Shown in pieces: positions 1 through 12,306 of a stretch of 64,000 nucleotides of DNA. The position numbers and the translations under genes were made by a program. Position 1 is the stretch's first letter; every line of letters starts with the position of its first letter. The notes below the pieces were generated by a model, which saw nothing but the letters and a program-made list of their open reading frames with translations, made no database searches and was not told where the DNA came from. Origin of the DNA: Hormiphora californensis (Eukaryota > Ctenophora > Tentaculata > Cydippida > Pleurobrachiidae); assembly GCA_020137815.1 (NCBI GenBank), contig CM035352.1, forward strand, positions 7,732,905-7,796,904. The letters run 5' to 3'.

Positions 1-1429
1 TGTGCTCTAACTCCAGGGAGACTTATTCTGGTGAGTACCGTGACTGTCTGACATGTCTTGCTCGAATTAATATACTAACTCGTTTTCATTGAGTGAACAG
101 TGAACAGTGAAATACCACTAACTAAGGGGTTCTTCTGTAAATCGACATATTATCATGACAATCGATATATCATGTCAACTGTCTCGTTCACTCACTCACC
201 TTGTTCAGATTAGCAAATTAGGGATAATGTTGAGGGAGAGTCACAATTCATCAACCACCCTCTCATCCTTGATGATTCACCACTGTGGGATGATATTGTT
301 CAAGGTTTCAAATCACACAATTCAAATTAGTAACATTTTGTTGGTAGGGTATGAGAGATATGATACAAAAGTTCAAACCAAATCAAACCAAACCAAACCA
401 AAACAAACTAACCCCAAACCAAACCAAACCATCCTACTCCCCAGACCCTATGTTGAAGTGTTGGGAGTGCCAGCGAAGTCAGCACTGGTCTTGTCAGGGA
501 GGTGGAGGGGAGGGAGTTCCAGCGGATATCCGATCTACTCTGTGGAGGTGGACCTGTCAAACATGCGAAACAGCAGTCAGTTAATTAACCAGTAATTATA
601 ATTAGTAGCAATAATACTAGTAGTAATTGCCCCAATTAGTTAATTAACAGTAATTGCCCCAACCATGAAACATGATGCCGGTTGTAGAATGTTGTGTCTC
701 CTGTTTGTGTTTGATAACATTTCTCTTTCCCCACAGAAATCTGAAGAAGTGAAACCCCACCTCCATGGATCCAGTAGTAATGCTGTCGGGAACATTGTAA
801 GTATATTTAGTATTTACCCTAAATTTAGTTACCACGGTAGTTACCTTGGTTACCATGGTTACCACGGATGTTGCCTTGGTTACCATGGTTACCACGGTAG
901 TTACCTTGATTGCCACAGTAGTTACCTCAGTTACCATGGTAGTCACAATGGTTACCACGGATACAATTTAACTAATCACGGCTATAATTCCCCAGTTTTC
1001 CAAGTTCTCCACAGTATCTGAGTCACCCTCTAAGCCAGCTGCACCCCTCGCCCCACACTCTGTAATATCTCCCTCCTGTTCCACAACTACCAAGATTAAC
1101 CTGGCACCCATCCAACAGATAGCTTCACACATCGTAAGTAACTGTTATTTTTAGTCAGACGGTCAGTCCAGTTTTTTAAGACGGATCCTAATCTTGTGTT
1201 ATAGCTCACACTGCATTTTATTTCTGTGAGGGTTCGGCAGATCAAGGCAGATCACCCCTATATAATACACAGCAATATAACAACAAGGTCATTAATAAAA
1301 TATATTTTCCCCCAGGTGAGCAAGTTGCAGAAGTGTGAAACTCTGGGAGACCAGACTGAAAACCTTCCTGCTCCACCATCCCTAACCTACCACCCTTCTT
1401 CACACGAAACTAAGAAAGAGGAACCGTAA
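1..1429 (+). CDS. PHD-finger protein, C-terminal part (5' end outside window)
   Basis: Five phase-consistent exons are seen: 1-30, 445-575, 737-796, 996-1133 and 1316-1429 (TAA). Exons 1-2 together encode the C-terminal part of a PHD zinc finger: one Cys from the first pair, then MLKC..C, a His-Trp-x-Cys motif, and the closing W-T-C-x2-C. PHD fingers usually bind histone H3 tails, so a chromatin role is inferred. After the finger come about 140 residues of low-complexity Ser/Pro/Thr-rich sequence ending KKEEP, with no recognisable domain. The protein start and the first zinc ligands lie upstream of base 1, so the exact orthologue cannot be named. Intron 1 contains an (AACCA)n-like tract; intron 3 contains repeated GGTTACCATGG words. 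Confidence 0.7.
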
Positions 1430-1492
1430 CCATGGCAACTACACGTAACCATGGCAACCTACCTATTGGTAACCATGGCAACCACACCTACA
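1429..1492. promoter_or_regulatory. Cluster of three RFX X-box-like palindromes
   Basis: Just after the PHD gene stop the 14-mer GTAACCATGGCAAC occurs three times. It fits the consensus X-box GTNRCC-(0-3 N)-RGYAAC bound by RFX factors. Whether it is regulatory or simply a simple-sequence repeat of this genome is not known. The remainder of the gap to 2080 shows no gene. Confidence 0.4.
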
Positions 1493-2103
1493 AAACTATT
1501 GCAGATTACTGCAGTATCCACGGGCTTTGTTAGTCTTGGAACTATTTGATAAGCGATTGAGTAAATACAGTTATTTGGTTTAAGTTGAGATATTCAAGCT
1601 CGTAACAATTTTAAAAGGAGCAGTTATTCTAATTCAGTATTCGGGTGATCTGTGTACAAATTCTCTCGAATCATCTGCTAAAATATGGCAGTGCTACTGC
1701 TACCATACCACCGCCGGTATATTATCATTTTCCGTGACCTGTAAGTGTGAAAGGCAGATTTCAAAACGTACCCTGTTATTTGAGTTACGAATCTGTACAT
1801 TAAGTTTTAACTATTTTCAAAAACCCCTGAGAACGAGTTATTTTCTGTGTTTCACGGAACGGAATTCCCATTTATAACTAAACGAGCCGGCGCGGACATC
1901 GATGTTAAAATTAGCGAAAGGGAGCCGCGCATCGCGCGCGTATTTTCAGTTTTAAAAATTGAAGAAGAAGCTTTACTTGAAATCACAATTTTTCTGCAAA
2001 GCTGTTTTCGTCAAAAGTTTTTTTGCGTTTTCGAAATCTGATCCTCTTATATCTGATAAAATCATGTTCTGACCTTTGTAGCAGTCTCAAAGAAGATTTC
2101 CAA

Positions 2104-3162
2104 ATGTCTTCAGACGAATCAGAAGACTATGATCATGTTGTGCTCGAGCTCGGATCCTGGAAAACGCGGGCCGGAATTGCTGGTGAAGACGTACCGGAGA
2201 TCGTGCGTCCTACATGTGTTCCAGAATCTGATGTAAATTTGGAGAGTACTGAACTTGACTACACTAAACGCTTTTCTCCAGACAAGTTTGAACATTTGTT
2301 ACGCATGTGCTACAATGAGTTACCGGTGAAAGATCCTAAAGAGCGTGGCGTTATTTTAATTGAGCCACAATCGGTTAGTAATGCCAGCAGGGAGCTAGCT
2401 CTACAGATTCTTATGGAAACCTTCCAAGTTCCCAGCTACTACTCTGCAACATCTCCCCACATGTCGCATGTACGCATCAGGTCGAGGCTCTGGGACTATC
2501 ATTCAATGTGGTCATGCTGCCACTGAGACAGTGTCTATTTATGAAGGGTACCTGGTGCCAGGAAGCCAAATGAGTTACCCAGATAATTCAGGGAGAAAAG
2601 TTACATCTTTGGTTACTTCGGAACTGCTTCGTAATGCACCCTCTGGGACTCATTATGAATATGATGTTTGCACCAAAGCAAAGGAGGAACACTTTAGCCT
2701 GCTACACGAAGAATTCCGTGATTTCACTTTGCCTGATGGGAGGTTGGTGAAGTGTTACTCCTCAGATGAAGTCCGATTTCACAAACTCTATCTTCGGAGG
2801 GGATCATGGTATAGCTAGGATGGCGTACCACGCAGTAATGGCTGCAGATATGGACATGAGACGTGATCTCTTCTGTAATGTGATCCTCTCAGGAGGTGCC
2901 TCTCTGGTTAAAAGGTTTTAAAGAAACGTTCCTTCAAGAAATTCGAAAGGAATCTAATGTCCGACACACTGACAAGTTAAAGATAAATGCTATAACAGCT
3001 CCAGAAAGAGAGTTTAGTAGCTGGATTGGCGGCTCAATTGTTGGGTCTCTGAGCTGCTATCAGAGTGCCCACATTTCAAAGGAAATGTATGAAGATGTTG
3101 GTCCAAGTATTATCCATAAATACTGTCCTTACGGTACTGTGGAGATGGGGGACTTTGTTTAG
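2104..3162 (+). pseudogene. Actin-related protein sequence with three frameshifts
   Basis: A continuous actin-fold similarity runs through three frame changes: an N-terminal segment from ATG 2104 to about 2465, a second frame from about 2468 to 2790, a third from about 2787 to 2912, and a fourth to the stop at 3160-3162. Recognisable blocks are the phosphate-1 loop region (LELGSWKTRAGIAGED), IYEGY-like IYEGYLVPG, the adenosine-loop VILSGGASLV, and the C-terminal WIGGSI. The usual DxG of phosphate-2 loop is replaced by CGHAAT, and about 30 residues around the DNase-I loop are missing. There are no introns. A good 3' splice site ends at 2080, 23 nt before the ATG. The frameshifts fall near short homopolymers, so assembly indels are an alternative to true decay. 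Which actin-related subfamily it belongs to is not clear. Confidence 0.65.
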
Positions 3163-3237
3163 ACAGTGTGTCTAGACAATGTGTCTAGACAGTATGTCTA
3201 GACAGTGTGTCTAGACAGTGTGTCTAGACAGTGTTTT
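3155..3237. repeat. Tandem repeat grown from the stop-codon region of the actin-like sequence
   Basis: The 15-mer TCTAGACAGTGTGTC-like unit is repeated about five times. The first unit overlaps the stop (GTTTAGACAGTGTG), so the array seems to have started at the end of the reading frame. Confidence 0.7.
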
Positions 3238-3455
3238 GCATTGCTAACTGTTCACTCGCTAGAACAATGTGTCAGCATGTACAGTTATTATTATACGTGT
3301 GTGTTGTGGGTTTTTGACGGTCAATTTTGTGTACAATTATGTAAATTTATCATTTACTCTGTTTTTATAATTCATACTTTTTATTCCCTCTCATCATCTT
3401 CATAATTCATATTCTGTGATACACATAGATTATAGAATGGACCCGTAGCCCCTTC

Positions 3456-6400
3456 ATGGGACATGGTATCATGGCTGAATCTGAGTCGAAACCCCGGCTG
3501 CAGCTGCCCAGTACGGCAGTGACAATTCAGCGGCTTGCTGTCTACGAAACCAAAAAGACTATCTTTATTGTGGGAAATGACAATGAAAACTCTGTCTTTA
3601 GACTTATCAAGGTAAAACACTATCTTGTACAATGTTGCTAAAAACGTTGCCGGGTGCTGAACTTTTTATGTCTGTAGACCATAACCTGTCTAGATTGTGA
3701 GTTCGGAAATTTTAGGTTTACTCCGGTAGCGTCACCATTATTTGTTAATTATTATAACTCATTTTTATCAGATAAACAGGGAGGAACCTCTGGTGATTGA
3801 GGATGATAAGAAACAATACACTAAGACAGAGATGCAGGCCATACTAAATGGTGATGATACTGTAATGGGAGGGAACAGCAGGAAGACACGGGCCATGCAA
3901 CTTAGGAAGACTTTAATGGCCTTTGGGTTGCTGGGATTTGTTAAGTTCACACAGGTACCATACGTGGGATGAATTCTGACATTAAATATCCACAGGGAAG
4001 TTTCTATTGGAAACCACCATGCCACCACCCTCCTTTACCCAACCACACACCTTACCGGCTACCACCCGGCACCCCAACCACCCTATCCACTCCCGCCCTA
4101 TTTTGTAGGGTTACTACATGGTAATGATAACAAGAAGACGAAAGGTTGCACAAATTGGGGGTCACATTATCTACAAGATAGAGGACATTGCTCTCACAGA
4201 GATCTCACCTGAGAAGACTTCCTCTAGCTCCAGCGCAGAGGAAAATAGGTATATTCTCACTTTTTATCTCTCTCTATGCAGGGGATGACTTACCAGTAAC
4301 CAGGACTTGTTATGTTCTAACCTTCCTTTAAATTTGTAAAGAGAGGTGGTCGAACAACGTACCCACTTTCTATCCCCCCTCGCTCCACGGAAAATTGTGG
4401 TTGAAAAATCTTTCATCGTTGAGATGTAATTCTAACTTGTTCACTAGGTACATCAAGTACTTCAACAGTCTGGACTTCTCAAGTAACTTCTACTTCTCTT
4501 ACACACTAGATATTACAAGGTAGGCTCTACCGAACCCTCACAGAGAGCAGTGCGAGCTGCTCCTTCTCCTCCTCCCTCTCTTCTTTGGTATCCAAGACAC
4601 CTCACACTCAGGCCGCTTCGCGGCCTTCGTTTGGCGCGCTTCGCGCGCCGGCAAGGGAGGGGTAACTTCGTTACCAACTCTCTTCTCCCCTTTTTCTTGT
4701 CCCCCTCCCTATCTGCCACGGCCCTCTCACCTCCACCCCATCCCAGGACTGTTCAGCAGAAAATGGTTCCCATTCCTCCCTCTCACCTCCACCCCACCCC
4801 AGGACTGTTCAGCAGAAAATGGTTCCCATTCCTCCCTCTCACCTCCACCCCACCCCAGGACTGTTCAACAGAATATGGTGCCCATTCCAGCGGGTTGTGC
4901 TACATGCACCACAGACACATGCAACAGTAGCACTTGTAGCACGTGTCTAGTGGGGACACGGTGCTACAACGATTTTAACAGTAAATTCACCTGGAACATA
5001 CACATGCTAAAAGGTACCTGTTATTTTACACATGCTATAAGGTACCTGTGTAATACACAGTGTGTATACAGATTTGTGTCAGTATAAATAATCATACAGC
5101 GGGGATGATATTCGAGTTGATTCTGCTATTTTCTCAGTTTCTCATTAAGCCCCTAGCTTAGTTCCCTGCGTCTGACAGATACATATCCTTCACACTAGTT
5201 GGTAACTTCATGGATAGTGTAGCAAGAGAGTGGGTACTGCCCCTAGTTTATGGGTTTATCAGTCAAACCAACATATCAGTATTTGGACGGAGCATCTACC
5301 TCACTCTAATAGCACGGAGATCATCCCGGTATGCTGGGACACGGTTCTTAAAACGAGGTAATAATCGCCAATAAACACCATTCTTTCATCTTCTACCCCC
5401 TCCACCCGATTCTACTAGCTCTTCTCTCATTCCCTCCAGTCTCTCGCTCCCTCTGACTCCCCTCCTCCTCCTTCTCTCACCCCCCGTGTAGGTATGAATG
5501 AGAGTGGAGAGGTCGCTAACGAAGTGGAAACAGAGCAGGTGGTACACGATGCAAGTTACACAAACCACAGGTAGCAAATCCAAGAATATAATCCCGACTT
5601 ACCGGGCGAACCCCCCTCCCGAGAATCCCGGTAAATTAAGGTCTAACTTTTTCCATCTCCTGCCCCTACTATAGTTTGTCCCTGGCAGGTTCCTTCGTAT
5701 CACATCTTACACCCAGCTAAGGGGAAGTGTACCCGTCTTCTGGCATCAGGATACCAGTACAATGGTTAGTGGGTGGGGGGCTAATACTAATTGGGAATTA
5801 ATTAACATAAACCAAGACGGTATGTTTCTCTATCCCTCTCTCTCTCTCTGATCTCTCTGAGCACTCTTCCCCTCTCTCTAACTACTTAACTAAACTTAAA
5901 CTCTTTCTCCTGTTTCCAGGTTCCCAAGCCCCAGATAGTAATATCGCGATCAGATCCGTTCTGCGGGGGTGCGGGCCAACACTTCAACACCCTGTTAAAA
6001 CAATACGGCTGCCCCATTTATATATTGAACTTGGTTAAGAGCAAGGAGAAGAGAAATCACGAGAGACAGTTGACCAACAGTTTGGTGACAACCTTCAACT
6101 ATCTCAATCAGTTTCTATCAAACAAGTGAGAGCTCTTTGTTAAGATGAACGGCATTGTACTAGGTCAATAAATTAACAGTTCTGGGAAATCTTTTGAGAG
6201 TGATAGGGGTTGAATCATGTTTCACCGGAAAGTTCAGGATTGATGGAAGGCGCTTTGAAGCCGGGGTTAGGGAGATCGAGAGTGTTTCACAGATATCTAC
6301 CGTGTGGGGCAATAAAAATGCCCCCCCAAGTCTACCATAGTTCCAGATATCGTGGAGCGCTAAAATTTGGTACAGTAACTCTATGAGAACAAGAATTATT

Positions 6401-9400
6401 GCATTATGTATTCATAATGCTGTGTTTCCCTGCCCTACCGTTTCACATGTCAGTGACATTGTCACTGCCAACAGGATCAAGGCTTGGTCATAATGTAATG
6501 TGAGATGCATACGATCTAGCTGTCAGTATACTTCTCACATAGCTTAGAGTTAGCTAACTCCCAATCACATGACACTTGCTAACCAGCTTTTGACATTCCA
6601 ACTTAACTACTTATCTAACATCTCACACTCGACTCGCAAGATGAAAATGTGTATGTAACACGCGAAACGCGCGGCAGAGCATTTCATGTTTTGTTGAGGG
6701 GCCTGCGCACACACGTCCATCAAACTGTGTCAATGAGTTGTTTGATGAAGGAGTAGCTCGTCACTGTGCGCGCGGCTCTAGTTGCTACACCGTTGCCCTC
6801 GCAACGAAAGTGTGACCAAAAAATGTCCCTCTACCGATTAGTTAGTATACCAAAAGGTCGTTTTCGAATTCTAACCCTGCTATGCCTTTTTACAAAGTAA
6901 AAAGGCATCCGGGTGAATGCCCTCGGCATTCACCCGGGCAGGGAAAAAATAAATAACTTGACCAAAATTTCAGACCTCTAGCTCAAAATTCATTTTTTTG
7001 ATCGGAATGAACATTGTCATTCATTCCAGGAAAAAATATTTTCCGGTTCAAAATTTAACCAATTATGTTTGGCTATCGATTAGCTTTCCAATGTGACCAA
7101 GATCAGCTAAATTGGACAACCACAAGAGACACAGTGTCATGTTTCTTAAAGTTAGTTAGGTCATGTGATCTTCACTGAATCGTTGATCGTGTTCAGTATT
7201 ACGAATTGGTCTAAGTGGTAGAGAATCACGTATCACATCTGCTAATGAGGGATGACGATGCTGATTGGTCATGAGATCTGTAGCTCTTTGATAAATGTCC
7301 TCTTTCCTCGAATCACATCACCCTGTATTGGTACACATACCCAATTAGCGGCCATGATACGAGATTCCTTTGCCCATTGGCCCGATTAGCAATCCCGGAA
7401 ACTCAACGATTCGGTGAAGATCACATGACCTGACTAACTTAAAGCAACATGACACTGTGTCTCTTGTGTTTGTCCAATTCAGCTGATCTTGGTCCCATTG
7501 GAAAGCAAATCGATAGCCAAACATAATTAGTTAAATTTTGGACCGGAAAATATTTTTTCCTGGAATGATTGACAATGTTCATTTCGATCAAAAAAATGAA
7601 TTTTGAGCTAGAGGTCTGAAATTTTGGCCAAGTTATTTATTTGTCTCATAGAGTTAATGTACCAAATTTTTGCGCTCCACGATATCTGGAACTATGGTAG
7701 ACTTGGGGGGGGGGGGGGCATTTTTATTGCCCCACACGGTACTGTCAGGCCAAAGCTCTGACTACAGTTCTCGCGCGCTCTTAAGAGAAATGAGAATAGG
7801 GTCAGGCCAATGCTCTGACAGGATATCTACCCCCCCCCCTTCAGGCACAAGATCAAGTACTGTGGGTTTGACATGTCCAAGTACTCCAAGAGCAAACACA
7901 AGAAACAAAACGTCATGTCGAAATTGGAGGAAATTGCGAACAACACCTTCAAATGCACCGGTACATGAATAACAGCTATAAGAATGACCAAAAGTTGCCA
8001 ATTTACCAGATGGCAGACCGATCCCTCTCTCCCTCTCGACGGCGAGGGAGGGTACAAATGTATTATGTAAATTGTAAAGGATTAAAGGAGGGGTAGAACA
8101 TAACAACCTATCTCTCTCTCTGCAGGTTTCTTTCACAACATCAATATAACAAACTCTCCTCAACACGTGAGGGATATTCTGAACGGAGCGGGGCTTCAGA
8201 AGTACGGTGAAACTGTACGGGGTGTCTACCAAACAGGTTACTGATTGTAATTACTAGTAACCATGGTAACTAACAGCTAGTAACCATGGTAACATTTCAC
8301 AGGAGCGGTGAGGACCAACTGTGTGGATTGTCTGGACCGAACCAACACTGCTCAGTTCGTTCTTGGTAAAGTAGCTCTGGGACACCAGCTAATGGCCCTG
8401 GGGGTGATCAGTGATCCACGACTCCTGGATAATACACCATGTGTCCGGTCTCTAGAGGTAACGCCATGGTAACCATGGTAACAATGGTAACCATGGTAAC
8501 ACGCTCTGTTATCTGTAACTTGTCATGCTCTGCATTATTCTCTTTATAAAAATTTTAAAAACGAAACATCTCCTATATTTCCCCTCCCCCTGCGGCCTGC
8601 AGGAGATCTATGAGGATCACGGTGACACCATGGCCCTCCAGTATGGGGGTTCCCAACTAGTCCACAGGATCAGGGGGTATCGCAAGGAGAATCCCTGGAC
8701 CTCTCACTCTGGGGATATCTTGAATACTGTATCACGGTACTACAGGAACGCATTCACAGACTGGGAGAAACAAAATGCCATCAACCTCTTTCTTGGTTAG
8801 TTCCGGGGTGTGGTCATATCAGATTCGCTCATCGTGAGATATCACTAGTTTGGGCAATGTTCAAAATCGGTAGCTTTTTGGAAAGAGATCTCCTCTCTCT
8901 AAAGAGCCCAATATTTCCGAAATTGGCTGAGAAAGTTTCGGGTTAATCGGTTAAAACCTCCCATTTTAGGAGTGTACGATGTTGAAAAGATGCCCATGAG
9001 TTTGTGGGAGCTGACCTCCGATCACTACCTTCACCACCAGTACCCTGATGAGATGAGACCTTACACTGCGTGGTGGGACATGGATGTTTGGGTGAGTCAT
9101 CTATGATAGGGTTTAGAACAAGAATGGACCACAGATTATTGTATTAAGATGACCAGTGACCAAAGTGGTTTGAAACCGCTGCCTGGTTTCTTACCAACTA
9201 CAATAACAATTTAACGATTCTATCCCCCGTGTTATTTCCAGGAAAGTTTGCCCCTAGCATCAACAATAACGGCCTGGCACCGAACACTGGAGGGCCACTG
9301 GAAGGGCGAGACAGAGGAAGGAGACACGAGAACTGTTGTTAGCCCCTTCTTTGAGGAACTTTATAGGTATTATTATGTTGTTATTGCTTCTACGTTCTCC

Positions 9401-10639
9401 ATGTGTAGTATTGGAAAATAATGTTGGTATGAGGCTTGAGTTGCTATGACAACAGTGCTGTTGCTATGGTAACGTTGTTGTTGCTACCAATTGTTTTCAT
9501 GCCACATTATTGTACACCGCTAGGCCCACAATGCTGACTTCCTTCGAGGAACACTACTGTCTCTTCATGCCATCAACTGCTAACGAAGCTGGGCTAAACT
9601 CACCTTTTGTGGTATGTGTTTTCGTAAACTGTCTCTGACTCTTTATCTCTCCCTTTCTCGATCCTATCTCTTTCTTTTTCTACCCCCTTCCCTATATCCT
9701 CCCTTTGTCAGGAGGTGAAGGGCAAGTCCGGTGGTAGGAGTCTGAGTGTAAGGACTAAACCGGTATCAGACTACAGGAGTAGCAAAACTGCTTCCGGGGA
9801 TTCAGATAGTTCGTCTGATTCAGACGAGAGTGGTAGGTTATTAAATTGCATCTGAGAGTGGTAGGTTACTAAATTGCATCTGATGAGAGTGGTAGGTTAT
9901 TAAATTGCATCTGATGAGAGTGGTAGGTTACTAAATTGCATCTGATGAGTGTGGTAGGTTACTAAATTGCATCTGATGAGAGTGGTAGGTTTTTAAATTA
10001 TCAGAAGTGAATGTTGTTTACTACTCTGAGGGAAATGTTATAGTGCTATTGGTGGTGGAATGTGCAGTACTTGTTGTTTACTGATTGCTCACCCCCTTTC
10101 CCTCCTAATTATTGGTTTTAACCTCTAACCTCCACACCAGATGACGATGACTCAGTTGTTGTAAGTGAGGCACTGGACATGTCTGAATCAATCACCAGTC
10201 CCATCCACCCTCCCCGGGCACTAGTAGTGTCCCCTCCTGTGGATGTGAACCTCTATAGGAGTTATGCTGCTGATAGTGTGTATATCAACCGTGGAGTAGG
10301 TTAGTTAACAATGTTTCAAAGTCCCAGTTTACCTTACTGACACCGCATCATTTCCTCTACTACTTTCCTTGCCTTGTTCGACCACCTCTCTCAAAACAAT
10401 ATCCCTCATACCCCCTGATCGAGACTACTGCCCCTGACAATATCCCCCTAGGAACTTTTACAGTCCGTGGACCATGTTACAAGACCTATACAGAGATGTC
10501 TAACAAGCCCGTTGCAGTCCCCTCACACACCATCTCGCCAACAGATAGGGCCCTATACGCCAAGAAGGCTTGTGATGTGGCTGTGTCCCAACACAGTAAA
10601 CAGTTCTACCAGTCTTACTGCTCTTTACTGACTCTATAG
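3456..10639 (+). CDS. FIG4: FIG4, polyphosphoinositide 5-phosphatase (Sac domain)
   Basis: Nineteen exons join in frame to about 883 residues (human FIG4 is 907): 3456-3611, 3772-3954, 4109-4248, 4448-4519, 4859-5041, 5179-5357, 5492-5570, 5689-5764, 5920-6125, 7845-7960, 8126-8236, 8303-8457, 8603-8795, 8970-9091, 9242-9366, 9524-9611, 9712-9832, 10141-10299, 10452-10639. The Sac-domain active-site CX5R is intact ([12 protein letters not shown] in exon 12). Blocks such as LYEDHGD-like [20 protein letters not shown] and SRYY.NAF are diagnostic of FIG4 rather than SAC1. FIG4 acts with PIKfyve and VAC14 on endolysosomes to set PI(3,5)P2. Unusual: exon 5 carries a Cys/Thr-rich stretch ([17 protein letters not shown]) absent from human FIG4. 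An internal ATG at 3471 could also be the start. Intron 9 holds a 1.4-kb foldback element. Confidence 0.95.
4738..4862. repeat. Triplicated 3' splice site of FIG4 exon 5
   Basis: A unit of about 57 bp containing the pyrimidine tract, CCCCAG and the first codons (GACTGTTCAGCAGAAAATGG) occurs three times; only the last copy runs into the open exon. Confidence 0.85.
4998..5051. repeat. Duplicated 5' splice site of FIG4 exon 5
   Basis: ACATGCTAAAAGGTACCTGT is followed 28 bp later by ACATGCTATAAGGTACCTGT. Only the second donor (GT at 5042) gives the correct phase into exon 6, so the duplication seems to have lengthened the exon by about nine codons. Confidence 0.75.
6301..7739. mobile_element. 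Foldback (long-TIR) DNA transposon in FIG4 intron 9
   Basis: The left end CCGTGTGGGGCAATAAAAAT and the sequence that follows for several hundred bases is matched in inverted orientation at the right end, ending at 7739. TA dinucleotides flank both ends (6299-6300 and 7740-7741), as for Tc1/mariner-type target duplications. Near each tip GGGGCAATAAAAATGCCCC forms a hairpin. No transposase ORF is present, so it is non-autonomous. The left arm is split by another repeat at about 6387-6946. Confidence 0.8.
6387..6946. mobile_element. Dispersed repeat 'B', copy 1, inserted in the foldback arm
   Basis: This block interrupts otherwise collinear arms of the foldback element and shares its ends with a second copy at about 33189-34134. 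It has inverted tips TTTCCCTGCCC / GGGCAGGGAAA and a strong subterminal hairpin of GGGTGAATGCC and GGCATTCACCC. No coding potential is seen. Class unknown; probably a MITE. Confidence 0.65.
9824..9992. repeat. Minisatellite of the FIG4 exon 17 donor
   Basis: About six copies of a ~31-bp unit starting GAGAGTGGTAGGTTATTAAA. The first copy is the real exon end and donor (GAGAGTG|GTAGGT, donor at 9833); the rest are decoy donors in the intron. Confidence 0.85.
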
Positions 10640-10714
10640 ACACTGTGACTCTGTGACTCTATAGACACAGAAACACTGTGTGTCACTGTGACTCTGTGAC
10701 TCTATAGACACTGA
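10622..10714. repeat. Repeat of the FIG4 stop region
   Basis: GACTCTATAGACAC containing the FIG4 TAG codon (10637-10639) recurs near 10657 and 10697, interspersed with GTGACTCTGT. The array begins at the end of the CDS. Confidence 0.7.
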
Positions 10715-10861
10715 ATGTTGTTTTGATTTGTTATATTCTGACCCTTCTTTGCATTTGTTTCCCGTGCGGGGCGCGGTGAAACAGGATCGAGCAAGTAAAG
10801 GCAAGTTTTAGAAGTTTAATTTTGTGTGCATTTTGTTTTAGCAATTTTGTCAAATTTGAAT

Positions 10862-12220
10862 CACTTATATACCCTGCTAACTTAAATAATGCGCCAGTGG
10901 CGAGAAGTCCCACTAGCGCGCTCTCGATAACCAGCCAGTCCAGCGGCAGATTATTTCCCACTGGCAGGTTATTTATTTGTAACTCCTATGTTGCATTCAA
11001 AGTGTGTGTAAATGATCAGTTCTTACTAAAATACAGAGGGAACACTATGTGCAACACTTACACACTACATTGGAGAGAAAGAAAGGACACATTCCGTCAA
11101 TTACTCTCTCTTTATCTCCCCTTTTGTCTCACTATCTCTTTCTCTGTGTTATTTGTGACATGCCCCTTATCAGGCTATTTCTTTCACTCTCTTTCCTTAG
11201 CAACTGCTTAGTAACTGTTACCAAACAGTGTACACTCAATTGTGACGTGTTTTTAACTATTTCTCAGTTCTCTTTGTGTGTTTTGATTAGTGTTCTCTCT
11301 CTTGTTGGTGTGTAATACTTGAAATAAACAACTAAAGCAGGGTATATAACCCATAAACTCTGACCACTGGCACGTTATAGGTTTAAACCCCTCCGCCTCT
11401 CCCTCGGCTCCGCCTCGGGATCGTCGTCGTGATTTAAACCAGTTTATCCGCCAGCGGCGGATAAACTCCAGCTAACTTCTCCCAGCGGCGCGCTGGGAGA
11501 AAGTTATCTGAAATAACGCGCCAGTGGCCAGAGTTTATGCCTCATATATACCCTGCTAACTTAAATAATGCGCCAATGGCAAGAAGTCCCACTAGCGCGC
11601 TCTCGATAACCAGCCAGTCCAGCGGCAGATTATTTCCCACTGGCAGGTTATTTATTTTTAACTCCTATGTTACATTCAAAGTGTGTGTAAATGATCAGTT
11701 CTTACTGAAATACAGAGGGAACACTGTTTGGAAGAGTTACACACTAAATTGGAGAGAAAGAAACAACACATTCCGTCAATTACTCTCTCTTTATCTTCCC
11801 TTTTGTTTCACTATCTCAATTCCTCTGTGTTATGTCTGGCATGCCCCATATCTTGTTATTTCTTTCTCTCTCTCCTTAGTAACTGTTACCAAACAATGTA
11901 CACTCAATTGAGAGATGTTTTTGACTGTTTCTCAGTTCTCTTTGTGTGTTTTGATTAGTGTTCTCTCTCTTGTTAGTGTGTAATACTTGTAACAAACAAC
12001 TAAAGCAGGGTATATAACCCATAAACTCTTGCCACAGACGCGTTATAGGTTTAAACCCCTCCGCCTCTCCCTCGGCTACGCCTCGGGATCGTCGTCGTGA
12101 TTTAAACCAGTTTATCCGCCAGTGGCGGATAAACTACAGCTACCTTCTCCCAGCGGCGCGCTGGGAGAAAGGTATCTGAAATAACGCGCCACTGGCAAGA
12201 GTTTATGCCTCATATAAAGA
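10862..12220. repeat. Two 679-bp direct repeats between FIG4 and acylphosphatase
   Basis: TATACCCTGCTAACTTAAAT begins each copy (about 10868 and 11547) and the copies match along their length with few changes. Each contains smaller inverted segments, for example TAACTTAAATAATGCGCCA against GCGTTATTTCAGATA-like sequence, and GCAGGGTATATAACCC against the copy start. Open frames of up to 129 codons inside are not supported as genes. It looks like a non-autonomous element that has been tandemly duplicated. Confidence 0.75.
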
Positions 12221-12282
12221 CCAAACCTCTAGTATTTCGATTTTAATGGTAGGCATGCTTCATGATTATACGAATTATAAAC

Positions 12283-12304
12283 TCGACTAACAAATTTTTG
12301 TCAG
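12283..12304 (+). promoter_or_regulatory. 3' splice site just upstream of acylphosphatase start
   Basis: CGACTAAC (branch-point-like) followed by AAATTTTTGTCAG; AG at 12303-12304 leaves a leader of only two bases before the ATG at 12307. Candidate trans-splice acceptor. Confidence 0.6.
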
Positions 12305-12306
12305 CT

